Source: Azospirillum sp. SYSU D00513 (GTDB lineage Bacteria > Pseudomonadota > Alphaproteobacteria > Azospirillales > Azospirillaceae). Taken from it: DNA of 64,000 nucleotides. Position numbers and translations under genes: made by a program. The stretch lies in assembly GCF_017356015.1 (NCBI RefSeq), contig NZ_JAFIQV010000001.1, positions 186,001 through 250,000 of the forward strand, read 5' to 3'. Each line of letters starts with the position of its first letter. The first letter of the stretch is position 1. Below, piece by piece: positions 1 to 8,067 of this stretch. Below the pieces are notes generated by a model. That model did not search any database. It saw only the letters and a program-made list of their open reading frames with translations, and was not told where the DNA came from.

Positions 1-674
1 ACTTCGCCGGCGCCAACCTGATCGGCGCCATCCTCGACGCGGCCCAGGTCGCGTCGGGCAACCTCGCCGGCGCCGTCATGGCCAAGACCATGGCGAACCC
101 CGACGAGGATTTGCGGGACCTGCTGGTCGAGCACCTGAAATGGATCGACAGCGGCGGCAAGGAGGGGCAGCGCGCCGACCTCTCGACCGTGGACCTGTCG
201 GGCCGGGCGCTGGAGGGCATCAATCTCTCCGCCGCGATCCTGCATTGCATCGCGCTGCGCGGGGCCAGCCTCGCCGGATCGACGCTGGCCATCGCCGACA
301 TGTCGCTGGCCGACCTGCGCGACGTGAACTTCACCAAGGCCGACCTGCGCGGCATCAATTTCGAGCGGGCGACGCTGACCGGCGCCGATCTGACCGGCGC
401 GCTGCTGAGCCCCGTCCACATCCAGACGATGAGCGGCCATGTCTGGCGCGCCAACCTTCAGCGCGCGCGGCTCGGCAAGGCCATCCTGCGCGGCGCCGAC
501 CTCGCCAAGGTGAATCTGTCCGGCGCCGACCTGAGCGGGGCCGACCTGACCGGCGCCAACCTGCGCGAGGCCGACCTGACCGGCACCGACTTCACCGGGG
601 CGATCCTCGACAGCACGATCCTGGAGAACGCCAACGGTGCGACCGCCATCGGGCTGGAGCTGACGCCGGGCTGA
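1..674 (+). CDS. Pentapeptide-repeat protein, 5' end outside window
   Basis: The frame is open from base 3 and continues upstream of the window, so the true start is not visible; the first in-window ATG (78) lies inside the repeat region. The translation is dominated by pentapeptide repeats of the A(D/N)LxG type (FAGANLIGAIL at the edge, then ADLRGINF, ADLTGALL, and a final run of ADLSGADLTGANLREADLTG). Such repeats fold as a right-handed quadrilateral beta helix; functions range from gyrase protection to unknown scaffolds. No catalytic domain is seen in the visible part, so no function is assigned. The next gene converges on it from the other strand. Confidence 0.85.
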   Translation, partial: FAGANLIGAILDAAQVASGNLAGAVMAKTMANPDEDLRDLLVEHLKWIDSGGKEGQRADLSTVDLSGRALEGINLSAAILHCIALRGASLAGSTLAIADMSLADLRDVNFTKADLRGINFERATLTGADLTGALLSPVHIQTMSGHVWRANLQRARLGKAILRGADLAKVNLSGADLSGADLTGANLREADLTGTDFTGAILDSTILENANGATAIGLELTPG

Positions 675-711
675 GCCGGCGCCGTCTCCTCATCCTCTCA
701 CTTTCCGGCCA

Positions 712-1380
712 TCACTTTCCCGTTGGCGCCATCGCCGGCTTGCCCGGCAGCCGTTCCAGAAGGCCGGTGATGAAGGCCTCCTCGGTCTTTCCGGACATGG
801 CGGCGAAGCCCTGGAGCATCTGGCCGCCGTAGCTGAAGACGTTGGTCAGGTCGATGCGCCAGACGCCGCCCTCGCGCACGAAGTCGGCCGGGACCATGGC
901 CGGCCGGTTGTCCACCAGCAGGATGGCCGAGGCGCGGTCGCCACGCACCCGCACGGGTCCCAGCGCGCTGCGCGCGATAGCGTTCGGGCCGAGCCAGCCG
1001 TTCTTCATCGCATGGTCGGCGAGGTCGCCGAGCGTCATGCGCCGCAGCTCGGCCGGGGACACGTAGCGGCGCAGACCCATGACCGCGAACTTCTCGCCGG
1101 GGTCGAGGCCGTCGATCCGCGTGGCGGGGTTGCGGGCGGCGGCCTGGACCTTCTCCAGCTTTGCGACCGAGGCCTCGGACAGCAGCGGCACCACGGCGCT
1201 GCCGCGCTTGGCCGCCAGCGCCTTGCGCGCCGTCTCGAAGGTGGCGGTCACCTGCCGCTCCTCCGGGCTCGGCGCCTCGGGGGCCGCGAGCGCGGGCGAG
1301 GCCGTCAGCGGCGCCAGGGCCGGGACGGCGGCAAGCGCCAGGGAAAGGCTGAGAAACAGCGAACGGGAGAGGGAGCGCAT
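712..1380 (-). CDS. Secreted hypothetical protein with signal peptide
   Basis: A 222-residue protein starting MRSLSRSLFLSLSLALA, with a classic Sec signal peptide ending near ASPALAA. This start is preferred over a longer reading because the extra N-terminal residues are low-complexity and would bury the signal peptide. The mature part has no motif I recognise. It ends with a strand-rich stretch (GDRASAILLVDNRP, GGVWRIDLTNVF) reminiscent of NTF2-like or SH3-like periplasmic folds, which is only an impression. It is the last gene of a leftward group after a diguanylate cyclase and a DUF2336 protein, 25 bases downstream of the latter. Confidence 0.75.
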   Translation of the reverse strand: MRSLSRSLFLSLSLALAAVPALAPLTASPALAAPEAPSPEERQVTATFETARKALAAKRGSAVVPLLSEASVAKLEKVQAAARNPATRIDGLDPGEKFAVMGLRRYVSPAELRRMTLGDLADHAMKNGWLGPNAIARSALGPVRVRGDRASAILLVDNRPAMVPADFVREGGVWRIDLTNVFSYGGQMLQGFAAMSGKTEEAFITGLLERLPGKPAMAPTGK

Positions 1381-1405
1381 GGACCATTCCGCGTGAGGGG
1401 CGGCG

Positions 1406-2704
1406 TCAGTCCTTCCCCTCGATCCCGAAGAATTCGAGCTGCCAGCGCATCTCGTCGTCGGACATCGGGTAGGCGACGCCATCACGAGCATTAAGCGCCG
1501 TTTTCGGCGGAATTTGGGCGACGCGCAATTGCACCTGCCGGGCGAAGCGCATGGACAGCCCCGCCCGCCACACCAGCGCGGTCACGGCGCGCGCCGCGTG
1601 GGTGCCGATGATGCGGTCGACGATGGGCAGGGGAACGGTCGACAGCTCGGCCAGCGCCGCCAGCACGAAGGCGCGGTCGCCCTCGTCGAGCGCCCCCTCC
1701 ACCAGCTTCTCCGTCAGCTTGCCTTCCTTGTTCAGGCGGCGGGCGCGGTCGGCGGGGCGCTCCGCGGGCTCCTCCCGCCCGGCCGGCTCGTCCTCGCCGA
1801 TGTCCAGGACCGGGCGCCCCCGCCCGTCGGTGCCGCGCTTGCCGACCCGCTCGCGGACGGCGTCGGCGAGCGCGCGAGCCGCCGACGGGTCGAGGTCCGG
1901 CCGCTCCTGGAGGACCTTCAGCAGGTTGTCGGCGACGAAGCTCGCCAGCCGCGCCATCGCGCGCGCCGGCAGCCGCGGGCGGCGCACCAACGGGGCGTGC
2001 CAGGGCTCGTGACGGGGCGCCTGGTCGAGGATGCGGTCAAGCGTCTCCTCGCGGATCTGGGCGGACGGGTTGCCGAGCAGCGCCGTCACCGCCGCCTCAT
2101 CGTCGGCGCGCGCGATGGCGTCGGCGAGGGCCGGCGACACCGTCCGCCGGCGCGCGATGGCCGACATGGTGCCCGCGACCGGCCCCATCATGATGATATC
2201 GAGCAGATCCTCCTCGGTGAGGATCGGCGAATGCTCCAGCACCGGGGCGCAGACCGACAGCTCCACGTCGCGGGCGAGCCCGTTGATCAGGGCGTGCGGC
2301 GCGCCGGGCAGGTCCTTCAGCGCCTCGGCCAGGATGCAGCGGATCTCCGTGGCCTGGTCGCGGGCCAGCGTGTCCAGGCATTCCAGCGTCATGCGCTCGA
2401 TCTGCGAGGCCTGGTCGGCCGTCAGGTCGGGCAGAAGCTTGGCGATCTTCCGCGCGACGGCGCCGCGCACCGACAGCTCCCGGTCCTTGACGAGCAGCAG
2501 GTCGGCCTGGCGCGGCGTGCCGGTGTTGGTGGCGATGGCCCGGCGCACCTCGGCGGCGGCGTCGGCGGCGAGGTAGTAGAGCAGCTCCGGCCGGGTCTCG
2601 GGATGCTCGGCGACGCGGCGGCGGACCGCCGGGTCGGCGCTCTGCACCATCCGCTTGGCGGCCTCGTAATCGGTGGGGTCGAGCGCCTCGGAACGCTGCG
2701 TCAT
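1406..2704 (-). CDS. DUF2336 family HEAT-like helical protein
   Basis: A 432-residue protein beginning MTQRSEALDPTDYEAAKRM. Its ATG overlaps the stop of the upstream GGDEF gene (ATGA), indicating translational coupling. The N-terminal half is made of helical repeats (DPAVRRRVAEHPETRPELLYYLA, AAEVRRAIATNTGTP) typical of DUF2336 proteins, which are common in alphaproteobacteria and have no established biochemical role. A charged, proline-rich linker near residues 300-325 separates a second helical part. Being coupled to a cyclic-di-GMP synthase suggests a signalling or scaffold role; that is inference. Confidence 0.88.
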   Translation of the reverse strand: MTQRSEALDPTDYEAAKRMVQSADPAVRRRVAEHPETRPELLYYLAADAAAEVRRAIATNTGTPRQADLLLVKDRELSVRGAVARKIAKLLPDLTADQASQIERMTLECLDTLARDQATEIRCILAEALKDLPGAPHALINGLARDVELSVCAPVLEHSPILTEEDLLDIIMMGPVAGTMSAIARRRTVSPALADAIARADDEAAVTALLGNPSAQIREETLDRILDQAPRHEPWHAPLVRRPRLPARAMARLASFVADNLLKVLQERPDLDPSAARALADAVRERVGKRGTDGRGRPVLDIGEDEPAGREEPAERPADRARRLNKEGKLTEKLVEGALDEGDRAFVLAALAELSTVPLPIVDRIIGTHAARAVTALVWRAGLSMRFARQVQLRVAQIPPKTALNARDGVAYPMSDDEMRWQLEFFGIEGKD

Positions 2705-4452
2705 GGCGCCGGCTCCGCCTCGGCCGCCCCGAAGGCCGCCACAACGGCCGCTTGGTCCGCGCCGCCGCGTCCGGCCGCTCTCTCCCCGATGGGAGCCGCC
2801 ATGGCGTAGCTGCCCTTGCCGCGCCCCTTGGCGGCGTACATGGCGACGTCGGCGCGGTCCGTCAGTTCCTGCGCCGTCTCGCCGCGGCCGGGATGGTGCA
2901 CGGCAATGCCGATGGAGAGGCCGAGCGGCTTGTCCGGGCTGGCGGACAGGTGGTGCAGGCGCCGGATGCCGGACAGCAGCCGCTCGGCGACCGTCGCCGC
3001 GCGCTGCTCGTCCGTGCGGCCGAGCCACAGCACGAATTCGTCGCCACCGAGCCGCCCCGGCAGGTCGCCCGGCCGGGTTCCGGTGGTCAGGAGGTTGCCG
3101 ATGGCCTTCAGCACCGTGTCGCCCTGCTGGTGGCCGTGCAGGTCGTTGACCGCCTTGAAGTTGTCGAGGTCCACGTAGAGCAGCGCCGAGGCGCCGGTCT
3201 CAGGCCGGGCGAGCGCCTCCTCCAGCCGCTCGAAGAAGGTGCGGCGGTTGAACAGGCCGGTCAGCCCGTCGCGCTCCGACAGGCGCCGCAGCCGTTCCTG
3301 GTAGGCGAGATGCGCCTGAGCGATGCCGATATGGGCGGCCACGCCGGAGATCAGGTCGCGATCCTCCTCGTTCCAGGGATCGGCGTCGTCGCCGCGCCAG
3401 ACCAGCACGGCGCCGTTCACCGCCTGGCGGTATTCGGTCCGCGCGCCGAGCAGCCGCGTGCGGTCGAGCATGGTGGACAGCGGCTCCCCGGCCGCGGCGA
3501 TGGCGTCCAGCGTCGGCTCCAGCCCGCCGTCCGTCAGCGCGGGCGGGGTGTCCACCCCGAATTCGGCGGCCGTCCGCAGGGCGCCGTCCGGCCCGCCAGC
3601 GAGATAGATCCGGCAGCCGTCGGCGCCGAGCGCCCGCATCGTCTCCGCCGCGGCGACCCGCAGCGCCTCCGCCGCGTCCACCCGGTCGCGCAGGGTGTGG
3701 ACGATGTGGGCGAGCAGCTTTTCCCGGTTGCGCACGCGGGACAGTTCGGCCGCGCGCAGCGCCGGCTCGGTCACGTCGCGGCACACGCCGCGCGCCCCGG
3801 CCCAGGCGCCGTCCGGGCCGAACAGCGGCAGGGCCGAGGCCACGACGCAGGCCGGCTGCCCGTCGCGGCGCTTCAGCCACAGCTCCGCCTGGTCGATCGG
3901 GCGGCGCGTGTCGAAGGGCAGCGGCAGGTCGCCCCATTCGTCGATGGCGAGGTCGCGCGGGTCACGCCCGATCAGCGCCTCCGGTCCGAAGCCCAGCGCG
4001 CCCTTGGGCGTCACGAAGACGAACCGGCCGTCCGGCCCGGTTTCCCAGGCGAAGTCGCTGGAGACCTCGACCAAGTCCTTGTAGCGCTGGCGCGACTCGG
4101 TGAGCGTCTGGCGAAGCTGGCGCTCCAGCGTGGCGTCGCGGCCCAGCAGCAGGGCGCCGCCCCCGGCCAGCGGCACCGCCGCCCATTCGACCACCATCGG
4201 GCCGCGCGCCGCCTCGACTGGGACCGAACGCAGCCCGGGGACCACGCTGGACGACAGGATCCAGCCCCGCAGTTCCCCGATGAGGCCCGCGTCGCCCTGG
4301 ATCAGCTCCTCCGCGGCGGCGTTGGCGCCGGCCAGCGTGCCGTCGGCGGCCAGACGCAGCGCCGGCCCCGGATAGGCGGCGGTTATGTCCGGCAGCTCCG
4401 CCGTTGCGGACGCGTCGGCGGAAGACCCGGGAGAGGAGGAGGATGGGACCAC
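2701..4452 (-). CDS. PAS-PAS-GAF-GGDEF diguanylate cyclase
   Basis: Predicted cytosolic cyclic-di-GMP synthase of about 583 residues. Two PAS-like segments (the second with YKDLVEVSSDFAWETGPDGRFVF) are followed by a GAF-like segment and a GGDEF domain. The active site RLGGDEF is intact and an inhibitory I-site RPGD lies exactly five residues upstream of GGDEF, so product inhibition is expected. No transmembrane segment is visible. The start is uncertain: the frame is open to a TTG at 4488, but a promoter predicted just upstream would make that codon leaderless, so GTG at 4452 is used here. It heads the operon with the DUF2336 and secreted-protein genes. Confidence 0.9.
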   Translation of the reverse strand: MVPSSSSPGSSADASATAELPDITAAYPGPALRLAADGTLAGANAAAEELIQGDAGLIGELRGWILSSSVVPGLRSVPVEAARGPMVVEWAAVPLAGGGALLLGRDATLERQLRQTLTESRQRYKDLVEVSSDFAWETGPDGRFVFVTPKGALGFGPEALIGRDPRDLAIDEWGDLPLPFDTRRPIDQAELWLKRRDGQPACVVASALPLFGPDGAWAGARGVCRDVTEPALRAAELSRVRNREKLLAHIVHTLRDRVDAAEALRVAAAETMRALGADGCRIYLAGGPDGALRTAAEFGVDTPPALTDGGLEPTLDAIAAAGEPLSTMLDRTRLLGARTEYRQAVNGAVLVWRGDDADPWNEEDRDLISGVAAHIGIAQAHLAYQERLRRLSERDGLTGLFNRRTFFERLEEALARPETGASALLYVDLDNFKAVNDLHGHQQGDTVLKAIGNLLTTGTRPGDLPGRLGGDEFVLWLGRTDEQRAATVAERLLSGIRRLHHLSASPDKPLGLSIGIAVHHPGRGETAQELTDRADVAMYAAKGRGKGSYAMAAPIGERAAGRGGADQAAVVAAFGAAEAEPAP

Positions 4453-4470
4453 GGCAAAACCAGTCGCTGC

Positions 4471-4522
4471 GTATCCGGACGGATACAACTAAAATACTAT
4501 AGTTTTGCGTCGATCTTTTCAA
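4471..4522 (-). promoter_or_regulatory. Predicted promoter with palindromic operator for the GGDEF operon
   Basis: Read on the minus strand, TTGAAA (4522-4517), a 17-base spacer and TAGTAT (4499-4494) form a sigma70-like promoter with transcription expected near 4487. Immediately downstream is a perfect inverted repeat, GTATCCG (4471-4477) and CGGATAC (4480-4486) separated by two bases, placed where a repressor would block initiation. No regulator gene is adjacent. This is a prediction from spacing and symmetry only. Confidence 0.5.
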
Positions 4523-4653
4523 TCCGCCAGAGAAGCCCAACGCGCACCGGCCGCCGCCGACGCGGGCGGTGTGGCGAAAAGGCCATCCGCGCCGGTGCGC
4601 GACGGCGGCGAATGCGGCTTGCCGGGCCGGGGCCGCTGCACCATTGTCAGGTC

Positions 4654-5346
4654 ATGACCCTACCGCATCCCTCGCCCGGCGACATCGACGTCTGGATCTT
4701 CGATCTCGACAACACGCTCTACCCCGCCTCCTGCAACCTGTTCGCCCAGGTGGACCGGCGCATCGGGGAGTTCATCGCCGGCCATTTCGGCATCCCCTAC
4801 GAGGAAGCGCGCGCCATGCAGAAGCGCTTCTTCCGGGAGCACGGCACGACCCTGCGCGGCCTGATGGTCGAGCATGACGTCGATCCGGTGCCGTTCCTCG
4901 ACTATGTGCACGACATCGACGTGACGCCGGTCGCCCCCTCCCCCGTCCTTGCCGCGGCGCTGGACCGGCTGCCGGGCCGCAAGATCATCTACACCAACGG
5001 CTCCGTGCAGCACGCCGCCAACGTCACCGCCCGGCTCGGCATCGCCGGGCGATTCGACGCGGTGTTCGGCATCGTCGAGGCCGGCTACATCCCCAAGCCC
5101 GACCCGCGCCCCTACGACATGCTGGTGGCCCAGGAGGCAATCGACCCCAGCCGCGCCGTCATGGTGGAGGACATCGCCCGCAACCTCGCCCCGGCCCACG
5201 CGCTGGGCATGAAGACCGTCTGGGTGAAGACGGAGGCGGACTGGGCGCGCCCGGACCGGGGTGGTGTGGGCACCGGCAGCCACATCGACTACGAGGTGGA
5301 CGACCTCGTCGCCTGGCTGGACGGGCTGACAAGGGGCATGACTTGA
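4654..5346 (+). CDS. HAD-family pyrimidine 5'-nucleotidase-like hydrolase
   Basis: A 230-residue haloacid-dehalogenase hydrolase. Motif I is FDLDNTLYP (nucleophile Asp in DLDNT), motif II is IYTNGS, motif III Lys is in YIPKPDP and motif IV is MVEDIARN. The Ia helical cap between motifs I and II and the sequence DLDNTLYP match the SDT1/pyrimidine 5'-nucleotidase group, which dephosphorylates UMP, CMP or related nucleotides; true substrate is unknown. The start MTLPHPSPGD at 4654 fits the family length; the frame is open much further upstream but that part is antisense to the GGDEF gene. Confidence 0.9.
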   Translation: MTLPHPSPGDIDVWIFDLDNTLYPASCNLFAQVDRRIGEFIAGHFGIPYEEARAMQKRFFREHGTTLRGLMVEHDVDPVPFLDYVHDIDVTPVAPSPVLAAALDRLPGRKIIYTNGSVQHAANVTARLGIAGRFDAVFGIVEAGYIPKPDPRPYDMLVAQEAIDPSRAVMVEDIARNLAPAHALGMKTVWVKTEADWARPDRGGVGTGSHIDYEVDDLVAWLDGLTRGMT

Positions 5347-5413
5347 CAGAAAGCAGCCCGGAGCGGCGTTGCGCGGTTACGACTCCAAAATCGTAAGCGG
5401 CTTTGTTCTAATG

Positions 5414-5442
5414 TTGACGTGCTGTGAGGACCAATCCTATCC
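5414..5442 (+). promoter_or_regulatory. Predicted sigma70 promoter with no gene downstream
   Basis: TTGACG (5414-5419), a 17-base spacer and CTATCC (5437-5442) match the alphaproteobacterial housekeeping promoter well. An inverted repeat TTACGA/TCGTAA (5377-5382 and 5391-5396) lies just upstream and could be an operator. The only thing downstream before the terminator at 5495 is about 50 bases without an ORF. Confidence 0.45.
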
Positions 5443-5448
5443 CGCGCC

Positions 5449-5525
5449 CGCTCAACGGCAGGCGCTCTGACATGCAGCTGAATCGCTGGTACAGGCCCCC
5501 TTTCAGGCAACACAAGGGGGCTTTT
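5449..5525 (+). ncRNA. Candidate small RNA of about 77 nt
   Basis: The interval runs from the start site expected for the promoter at 5414-5442 to the end of the T-run of a strong intrinsic terminator. It contains no ORF and no match to tRNA, SRP or 6S hallmarks that I could recognise. It sits between the convergent HAD nucleotidase gene and the hydrolase-subtilisin gene. Ends are inferred from promoter and terminator geometry, not observed. Confidence 0.35.
5495..5525 (+). terminator. Rho-independent terminator
   Basis: GCCCCCTT (5495-5502) pairs with AAGGGGGC (5514-5521) and is followed by TTTT. It could end readthrough from the nucleotidase gene or the candidate small RNA starting near 5449. 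Confidence 0.75.
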
Positions 5526-5550
5526 GCGTTGGCCCCCATCTTCGTCGTTT

Positions 5551-5573
5551 AAGGGGAGCATTTTGCTCCCCTT
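5551..5573 (-). terminator. Hairpin terminator after the hydrolase-subtilisin gene
   Basis: A perfect 10-bp stem, AAGGGGAGCA (5551-5560) and TGCTCCCCTT (5564-5573), with a three-base loop lies 13 bases past the stop of the leftward gene. The trailing T-run is short (TTAAACG on the minus strand), so it is a plausible but not textbook terminator. Confidence 0.55.
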
Positions 5574-5586
5574 ATTCTCCTGCCAA

Positions 5587-8067
5587 TCAGTTCAGCGCGA
5601 GCATTTTGATCAAATTCGGCAAACCTGCGCCTTGCATGTACGGATCGCGCCGAAGATCGGTGCAGCCATCCAATAAAATGCGTTTCACCCGGTCCGGGTA
5701 GCCAATGAATTCTCGTCGGCGGCTCAAGAATGCCGCAATGATGCCGGAGACATGCGGCGTCGCCATGCTGGTCCCACTCATTTCGATGTAGAGCGCGTCA
5801 CGGTCGGGAGGGTTTTGAGGATCTAGGCCGCCAGGAAGAAACCAATCATGTCGCGCGGAAATAATCCGTTCACCGGGCGCAACGACGTCAGGCTTACGGC
5901 GACCATCGGCAGTCGGACCGCGCGAGGAAAAGTAGGAAATTCCATAGGTATGGGGATTGGATTTGTGAACCGATCCGATGGCGATCGCCTCTTCCAGATT
6001 GGCCGGATCTCCTATGGAAATGTCCATGTTCGCCTGAATAATGCCATTCTGCCCACGCAGAAAAGCGAAACCCTCATTTCCGGCGGCCACACATACCAAA
6101 ACTCCCTGCCCCCAAAGGCGGCGTAATTCTTGACAGAGCGGTGTGTGTCCCGTTCCGAAAACAGAAGGGTCGAAATTCCCTCCCAGGCTTAGGTTCACTC
6201 CATGGACGGCCATTCCCCCGGAGCGTTCATTCAAAGAAGAAATGGTATCAAGCGCTTTGATGATCCATGCGTCCTGGCCGTTACCATCATCATCCAGAAC
6301 TTTGAACCCCAGCAACCGGCATTGCGGAGCCATTCCGGCGTAGGTGAGACGGCCCTCGCGCGGATCATTGACGTCTAGACTTCCGGCAATAATGCCAGCC
6401 ACGTGGGTTCCATGACCATTACCGTCGAGAGCATCGAAACGGGAGTCACCTGGGTTTAAGCGCACGGGATCACCTGGAGTTGTGCAATCATACTGTGCAA
6501 TTATGTTCTCAGCGGCTTGGAAGTGCGGGTGATCCGCCCGGATTCCGGTATCAAGCACAGCCCATGTTATTCCACGCCCGTCAGCACCGTATCCCATATT
6601 CGCGGGCCGGGCTTGAACGGTGTGGGTCGACTCAGCGATCAAAGCCCGTTTCTGAGAGTTGCGCCAGATGCCCCCTATCTTTAGGTCCCGAAAAGAGGAG
6701 CGTAAGCTTTCCACCTCGAGGCGCGTGAGCTTCGCCGAAACGTAACGGCGCATTCGGTCGACTTCTGCTTCATCTTTATCAACGCTCTGATGCTTGAGCA
6801 TATCATAGATATTTTCTACAATTCTGTCCCCGGCGACTTCGAGGTCGACTGCCTCAGGCTCTCTGGACGGGACCGTGCCCGCCAATTGAATGAGCACGGG
6901 ATGGCGGTCCTGCCGCTGGCTATTTTCAAGCCGCTCGACCAAATCACTCGCGATCACGAAAGGAGCGACCATTTGCCCGAAGGCACTGCCGGTGGCATGA
7001 CGGACGGCGGCGCGGACTTCATTAATCCGTAAATATCCGGTGCCGGAATGAGGATGTTCCGGGCTATCCGGATTGGGAAGTATCAGATCCTCTACGGTAC
7101 CGCCGTCAAATTCGCCATCAAGTTTTGGGTCGATGGCTACGATGTCAGATCTGTCAGCGACATTAACCCACCGCCGTACGCACGCCGGGAATTCGAGTTT
7201 GCCGTCATTCCAATCCCGCAGACGGTCCTGAACCTCAGCGATGCCAAGCGGCGATCCAATGGTTACGAAAAGTTCGACTGGAAACTGGCGAGGATCGAGC
7301 CGGCGCAAGACCTCGTATGCGATCAGCGAGCCCTGGCTATGGGCCACGACCACGAACGGACCTCCGCCAGTCGCCAATCGATCAACCAAGCTTTGCGCCA
7401 TGGCCGCTTTGCGGTCATCGACATACAGGAAATCATGCACATCGCGCAGGAAGGCTCGGGTAAGTTTGGGAGCAATGAACCGGCGCAACCATTCAAAGGG
7501 AAGAACTCTCGTCCTAATCTGCCCTTGCACCGGCACGTTACCGCCGTTGAGCATTTGGTCCGCGATTGACTCCAACGTTCTTTTGTGGGCCGCCTCATCT
7601 TCGGCAAGCGCCTCAATCTCTCTCGCAATCGCCGTTTCTTCATCGCCCCTTTCACCGCGCGCTAAGGCCATGATTGCATGTGTGGAGATTTCGTCGTCAT
7701 CTACGCGCGTGTGATCCGGCGTGCCGCAGGTCGCGTCTTCGGGTGTCGGGTAGTAACTGCGGTTCACCCAGTAGGCGAGGCGTGTCCTGTCACCCATGGG
7801 ATGTCCGAACAGCGCAGTGTCCCATTGGCACTTCAGAACGGATTCCGGCGGCTTGTTTCCAATTCCGTGAATGTAGACAATTGTTTTCGCTGCGCGGGTT
7901 CCGATCGCCGTCGGCGCATCATTACCGACACTCCATGGCACAATGGAAAATTCCGGCCGAGAGGCGGAGCCGACGTCGTCTCGGTCATTGCCGGTTTTGT
8001 CCGTCGGTGAAACAGGTTTTACGGCAACGCGCGGGCTTTTTGAACTGCTCTTCTTGCGTCCGGCCAT
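5587..8067 (-). CDS. Alpha/beta-hydrolase fused to subtilisin-like S8 protease
   Basis: An 826-residue two-enzyme fusion. Residues about 60-390 form an alpha/beta-hydrolase: oxyanion motif IHGIGNK (66-72), nucleophile elbow VAHSQGS with Ser244, and plausible acid and His near ADRSD (304-308) and HPHS (338-341). Residues about 440-826 form a subtilase with a complete triad: Asp506 (VLDTG), His552 (GHGTHVAG), Asn664 (AAGN) and Ser767 (GTSMATP). The N-terminus is Lys/Ser-rich without a signal peptide or membrane segment, so a cytosolic protein is expected, unlike most secreted subtilases. GGAGGG lies about 10 bases before the ATG. Base composition and codon use are clearly less GC-rich than neighbours, suggesting transfer. 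A conflict or defence role is a guess; no partner gene is adjacent. Confidence 0.92.
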   Translation of the reverse strand: MAGRKKSSSKSPRVAVKPVSPTDKTGNDRDDVGSASRPEFSIVPWSVGNDAPTAIGTRAAKTIVYIHGIGNKPPESVLKCQWDTALFGHPMGDRTRLAYWVNRSYYPTPEDATCGTPDHTRVDDDEISTHAIMALARGERGDEETAIAREIEALAEDEAAHKRTLESIADQMLNGGNVPVQGQIRTRVLPFEWLRRFIAPKLTRAFLRDVHDFLYVDDRKAAMAQSLVDRLATGGGPFVVVAHSQGSLIAYEVLRRLDPRQFPVELFVTIGSPLGIAEVQDRLRDWNDGKLEFPACVRRWVNVADRSDIVAIDPKLDGEFDGGTVEDLILPNPDSPEHPHSGTGYLRINEVRAAVRHATGSAFGQMVAPFVIASDLVERLENSQRQDRHPVLIQLAGTVPSREPEAVDLEVAGDRIVENIYDMLKHQSVDKDEAEVDRMRRYVSAKLTRLEVESLRSSFRDLKIGGIWRNSQKRALIAESTHTVQARPANMGYGADGRGITWAVLDTGIRADHPHFQAAENIIAQYDCTTPGDPVRLNPGDSRFDALDGNGHGTHVAGIIAGSLDVNDPREGRLTYAGMAPQCRLLGFKVLDDDGNGQDAWIIKALDTISSLNERSGGMAVHGVNLSLGGNFDPSVFGTGHTPLCQELRRLWGQGVLVCVAAGNEGFAFLRGQNGIIQANMDISIGDPANLEEAIAIGSVHKSNPHTYGISYFSSRGPTADGRRKPDVVAPGERIISARHDWFLPGGLDPQNPPDRDALYIEMSGTSMATPHVSGIIAAFLSRRREFIGYPDRVKRILLDGCTDLRRDPYMQGAGLPNLIKMLALN

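Noticed and set aside
2752..4650. Long rightward frame antisense to the GGDEF gene, continuous with the HAD gene
   Set aside because: Arg/Gly/Ala/Val-rich shadow typical of GC-rich DNA; the HAD protein starts properly at 4654.
5372..5400. tRNA-Trp-like anticodon loop CTCCAAA as a possible island attachment site
   Set aside because: The flanking stem has mismatches at the positions that must pair, the other arms are missing, and no direct repeat was found at the far side of the island.
5443..5521. Possible tRNA (GCTCAACGGCAG resembles a D-arm)
   Set aside because: No acceptor stem, no T-arm consensus and the anticodon region does not pair; the segment is better explained as part of a promoter-terminator unit.
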